Origin: Verrucomicrobiota bacterium
GTDB lineage: Bacteria > Verrucomicrobiota > Verrucomicrobiia > Chthoniobacterales > JAFAMB01
Direction of reading: 5' to 3'
Assembly (NCBI GenBank): GCA_019241095.1
Contig: JAFAXJ010000286.1
Coordinates: forward strand, 1 to 10,272
DNA length: 10,272 nucleotides
The position numbers were made by a program, and so were the translations under genes. Below the pieces are notes generated by a model. The model had not been told where the DNA came from. It did not search any database and saw nothing but the letters and a program-made list of their open reading frames with translations. Within the stretch, counting starts at the first letter, position 1. Every line of letters begins with the position of its first letter. Of the stretch, positions 7,287 to 10,272 are shown one piece after another.

Positions 7287-9098
7287 CTAGCGTGAGACCT
7301 TCTGCTTTCCGGCTAAGTGGAGCATAATGTCGGTTTTGGAGATGCTGCCGATCAATCGTCCCGAGTTGAGGTCGTCAACGACCGGGAGCCGCTCAGAACT
7401 CACCTCAGAGAACTTCTCGAGAGCGACCCCAATTCCTTGGTTGGGCGAAATCCGCGGGAAATCTTGCCTTAAAAGATCGGCGGCAATCACCATTTTCGCC
7501 AGTTCCGGCTGATCGAGAAATTCTTTGATATCATGCAGTGAGACCGCGCCGAGCAGTTCTCCATTGTTGGCTGTGATGTAGATGTGCTGCATGCGGTTCT
7601 GAAGAAATTTCTCGGCAATCTCCGCAAAAGTTGAGGTGTTAGGAAGTGTAATTGGATCGCGTTGAATAAGATCTATGATCTTTGCGTCAGCTAGTTGCTG
7701 ATTGAAGAATGCAGCTCCTTTGCGTTCGAGCGATTCTCCATAGATGAAGTGTTTCTCAAAAAGACTGCTGCAGTAGTAAGCTACGACGCAGTTAACCATC
7801 AGGAGCGGAGCGAGCGTGTAATCAAGTGTTAGTTCAAACGCCATCAATATTGACATTAAAGGTGCCCCGGTGGTAGCTGCGATGAAAGAACCCATCCCTA
7901 CAATGCCGTACATGCGCGGATCGAGTTCCAATCCGGGTAATGCAAAAAGGAAAAAACGGCCGTAAAGCATTCCAACAGCCGCCCCAATGAAGAGCGTTGG
8001 GGTAAAAACACCCCCGACTGCGCCAGATCCAAAGGTTGCGGAGGTTGCTATCAACTTCAGAACCAAGATCGCAAGGATCTCGTCTGAAAACCAGTTCTGG
8101 CGAAAAAGTGTGTTGAGCAATGCCTGGCCGTTACCGCAAACATCCGGGCTAATCACGGCGAGCCCTCCGACGATTGCGCCCCCAATTGCGAGCTTCGCAG
8201 GTATCGGGACTTTCACCTTTGACATTAAGCGTTCGGTCGATCGAAGAAATCGGAGATAGACAGGCGCTAATAAGCCCGCAAAAAGTCCTACAAAGGAGAG
8301 CGGAATAAGCTCCCAATAAGTGTGCAAAAGGAAGCCCTGCGATTTGTAAAGAGGCCCACCGCCATGCAGCAGCTGTCCGGTAAAGGTTGCAGTAACTGCG
8401 GCGAGAATTAATGGTCCCAGAGCTTCAACCACAACCGTCCCAAGGATTATTTCAGCAACAAAAAATGAACCTGCGATGGGTGCATTATAAGCACTCGCGA
8501 TTCCGGCCGCGGCGCCGCAAGCCACCAAGTGTCGACGTTGCGCAATGGGAAATTCCCGGAACCTCGCAATCAGTGAGGCGACTAACGAAGAAATTTGCAC
8601 CAATGGACCCTCACGCCCGATAGAGGCTCCTGTGCTGATCGAAAAAAGTGCCGAAAGAGATTTTACGATACTCGCTGAAACGGAGATGTTACCACTGCCC
8701 ACCACGATCGCTTCCATGTAGTCGGTTGTTGATTTTTGCTGGTTACGCGAGGTGAGGAGTCTGCCGATTAACAATACGGTACCGGCTAACAAACCGCCTA
8801 AGGTCGGTACCACGAGTCGTTGCCATAAAGGTAATTGTGAGAAAGAAGAAATGATCTCCAGGCGATTCCCGGTGAAGAGGAAATGAATCAGCTCGGTTGC
8901 TTTTCGAAAGCATTCAGCCGCTGCGGTGCCCAAAAGTCCAATGAGCGCAGCCCATACTAGCATGAGTTGCCGATCACCAATCCGCAGGTGCTCGACCGAC
9001 CAGACCTTAAGTTTCAGCAGGCGCTGAATAAACGGTGAAAGCTGACGGTGACGTCGATTCTCCCCATTTTTATTCATTGAAGGTCCGAATGCGTCCAT
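7287..9098 (-). CDS. ClC-family chloride channel/transporter with C-terminal CBS pair
   Basis: Inner-membrane anion channel or anion/proton antiporter, 603 residues. A basic N-terminus (about 1-42) precedes the ClC membrane domain (about 43-450), and two CBS domains follow (about 474-530 and 537-597) that usually sense adenine nucleotides. The gating-glutamate motif GREGP is intact (161-165), as is the selectivity-filter motif GSGAVGGVFTP (357-367). Tyr453 (FIY) probably corresponds to the anion-coordinating Tyr445 of E. coli ClC. The first filter motif, normally GSGIP, reads GSGNIS (134-139). The position of the internal proton-gate glutamate seems to be Ile217, directly after Glu216. These changes leave ion selectivity and channel-versus-exchanger mode open. 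The ATG at 9098 is taken as start; an ATG at 9077 is an alternative. It is the first gene of the minus-strand block. A weak promoter-like pair (TTGAAC 9137-9142, TACAAG 9113-9118, 18-base spacer) lies just upstream. Confidence 0.93.
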   Translation of the reverse strand: MDAFGPSMNKNGENRRHRQLSPFIQRLLKLKVWSVEHLRIGDRQLMLVWAALIGLLGTAAAECFRKATELIHFLFTGNRLEIISSFSQLPLWQRLVVPTLGGLLAGTVLLIGRLLTSRNQQKSTTDYMEAIVVGSGNISVSASIVKSLSALFSISTGASIGREGPLVQISSLVASLIARFREFPIAQRRHLVACGAAAGIASAYNAPIAGSFFVAEIILGTVVVEALGPLILAAVTATFTGQLLHGGGPLYKSQGFLLHTYWELIPLSFVGLFAGLLAPVYLRFLRSTERLMSKVKVPIPAKLAIGGAIVGGLAVISPDVCGNGQALLNTLFRQNWFSDEILAILVLKLIATSATFGSGAVGGVFTPTLFIGAAVGMLYGRFFLFALPGLELDPRMYGIVGMGSFIAATTGAPLMSILMAFELTLDYTLAPLLMVNCVVAYYCSSLFEKHFIYGESLERKGAAFFNQQLADAKIIDLIQRDPITLPNTSTFAEIAEKFLQNRMQHIYITANNGELLGAVSLHDIKEFLDQPELAKMVIAADLLRQDFPRISPNQGIGVALEKFSEVSSERLPVVDDLNSGRLIGSISKTDIMLHLAGKQKVSR

Positions 9099-9501
9099 GC
9101 ATCCAGGGGTATCTTGTACCAGAGAACGATCGCGAGGTTCAATCTAACACTTCTAATCATTTGTATCTTGAAGCGATTCAGAATAGAGAGAGGGGCATAT
9201 CTCAATCCGCGGTGAAACCGAGCGAAGTCCCGCACTCACTCGATCGGAGGCGAGCTAAACGAAAACGAGTCTTACCTGGTGAGGGATCAAGCATGTAAAA
9301 CCTCGTCGCGTTCAAATCTCTAAGAAGAATCCGGGCGAAAGGCCAATCGGCTCCGAAGCGTTCCACGTTTCTCTCTTCCCGCTCGGCCCGGGTTCCCTCC
9401 GACATTTGCGGCGTGCTGTCCAGATACGCAGCTGCGAAATCCAATACGAAGGGTGACGCCACAATTGTCAGTTTAAAACCCGCAATTTGTTGTCGACATC
9501 A

Positions 9502-9553
9502 TGCAACAGAAGGACTCCAAAGCGACGCACTTCGGTCACCTTTGGCTGTTGCA
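9502..9553. repeat. Imperfect inverted repeat (potential stem-loop)
   Basis: TGCAACAG (9502-9509) pairs with CTGTTGCA (9546-9553), and CCAAAG (9517-9522) pairs with CTTTGG (9540-9545). The right arm is continuous for 14 bases, while the left arm has a 7-base bulge (9510-9516). The loop is 17 bases. It lies in the gene-poor region, well away from any called gene end, so it does not look like a terminator of one of the called genes. Confidence 0.45.
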
Positions 9554-9556
9554 GGA

Positions 9557-9633
9557 GACGCCAAGTTGGTGGTTCGAGTCGATCAAATTGAACGCCGCTG
9601 GCAAGTAAGGTTTCCAACTGGAATTTCGGCGTC
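9557..9633 (+). repeat. Second nested inverted repeat, followed by TTTT on the plus strand
   Basis: GACGCC (9557-9562) pairs with GGCGTC (9628-9633), and inside it GTTGG (9565-9569) pairs with CCAAC (9614-9618). Smaller internal pairings are possible (GTTC 9572-9575 with GAAC 9589-9592). On the plus strand the closing arm runs into TTTT. It begins 3 bases after the preceding inverted repeat. Short stems with internal loops are common by chance, so this is a candidate structure only. Confidence 0.3.
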
Positions 9634-10272
9634 TTTTCGTCGGGTTGCGATCGAGAACAAGTAAACCTTTTTTGCTCCGGAAGCGAGATGCCTCTGAGTC
9701 TAGGGATGGAGCCAATTTTCGAAATGGACCTCTAGGCGTTTTAGCATCTTTTCTTTGGGAAGAGCCATTCGACTACTCCGGGGCATTAAACCCGCGCTAG
9801 CGAAAGTTGATACGCGCTTATATGGTTTCGATACAATTCCGGTCATGGGTTCTGCCGATGAGCACAGGCAGAAGCCTTTGACGCAGGATGAAGGTTCGCG
9901 CTCGCAAACCCGATGGGATATTTTTGACGACGATTTTGCACAAATGACCATACAGGCGTCCCGGCAATTGCATCCACAACGATTTTACGCGTTCGTAAAA
10001 GGAGGATGGAGGGGAATTGTTCGCGGGCGAGGACAAGGTCCAGATTGCATCTCAGCCGGGTGTAACCCACCTGGTCCCAAGCCGGAGTCGGAGTTCTAGG
10101 TTCAAAATCGTCGACGGCAGGGACAAACTGCGTCCAAAGAAATTTCGCTCATCGGATCTCTGGAGAAATGCATGGAGGCGAGGCGTTGCCTGGATGATAG
10201 CTTTCTTAGTGACGCAGAGATAGAGCAAGGCAGCCGGCTATGGTGTGCATTCGGTGACCCGCTTCGCGAGGA

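Larger units (their letters stand above)
9099..10272. other. Gene-poor region of about 1.2 kb
   Basis: No reading frame here resembles a known family. The longest open stretches (for example 9202-9462 minus, GTG start, 86 codons; 9755-10099 plus, 114 codons) overlap open frames on the opposite strand and lack membrane segments or domain motifs. I therefore do not annotate them as genes, although 9202-9462 has a mildly coding-like base pattern by codon position. The stretch just before the ClC start should hold that gene's promoter; GTATCTTG occurs twice there (9109-9116, 9163-9170). Two neighbouring inverted-repeat structures occupy 9502-9633, and a T-run is at 9668-9673. A strong purine-rich AAAAGGAGG is at 9997-10005. 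It may be old decayed coding sequence, a long intergenic space, or the site of an unrecognised RNA. Confidence 0.6.

Noticed and set aside
9202..9462. Possible 86-residue protein on the minus strand
   Set aside because: It has a GTG start without a ribosome-binding site, an opposite-strand open frame over much of the same stretch, and no recognisable motif. Kept as a note in the gene-poor region rather than called as a gene.
9502..9553. Integron attC site
   Set aside because: The arms do not fit the RYYYAAC / GTTRRRY core, and the long one-sided bulge is unlike the small extrahelical bases of attC. No integrase or cassette array is nearby.
9571..9590. GGTTCGAGTC resembling a tRNA T-arm
   Set aside because: The flanking five bases on each side do not pair as a T-stem, and no anticodon arm, D-arm or acceptor stem can be built around it.
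9755..10099. Possible 114-residue protein on the plus strand
   Set aside because: It has no ribosome-binding site, ends in a low-complexity Gly/Pro-rich stretch, overlaps several minus-strand open frames and shows no domain.

Overview
The window looks like chromosomal DNA from a free-living Gram-negative bacterium. An inner-membrane efflux pump of the AaeX/AaeA/AaeB type implies an envelope with a periplasm. Base composition is near 50% GC by eye. None of the seven visible start codons has a strong Shine-Dalgarno sequence (the eighth gene is cut by the left edge). This would fit a soil Verrucomicrobiota or Acidobacteriota, but that placement is a guess. There is no rRNA, tRNA, CRISPR array, transposase or recognisable phage gene.

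Left part, plus strand (1-2949): the 3' end of a sugar-type ABC transporter ATPase (RbsA/MglA/XylG class, with two nucleotide-binding domains) runs in from the left edge. It overlaps by 4 bases a matching RbsC-class permease, and 33 bases later comes a short-chain dehydrogenase/reductase. Together they look like the tail of a carbohydrate or polyol uptake-and-oxidation operon. Its substrate-binding protein is not in the window and may lie upstream.

Middle and right part, minus strand (9098 down to 3037): a ClC-type anion channel/transporter with two CBS domains, an O-methyltransferase of the catechol/caffeoyl-CoA class, and a compact three-gene efflux module. That module is a DUF1656 small membrane protein (AaeX-like), an HlyD-family periplasmic adaptor (AaeA/EmrA-like) and a FUSC-family inner-membrane protein (AaeB-like). 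The efflux genes overlap or nearly touch and should be co-transcribed. The methyltransferase may supply or modify an aromatic cargo, but that link rests on gene order only. The two gene blocks converge on a small hairpin near 3000.

Right end (9099-10272): about 1.2 kb holds no gene I can recognise. It contains two adjacent inverted-repeat structures (9502-9553 and 9557-9633) and one unusually good Shine-Dalgarno sequence near 10000. It is the least explained part of the window.

I see no clear evidence of a new defence, mobile or biosynthetic system. The most useful second-look items are the structured gene-poor tail, a 14-base inverted repeat bracketing the methyltransferase gene, and non-consensus residues in the ABC ATPase, the dehydrogenase and the ClC protein.
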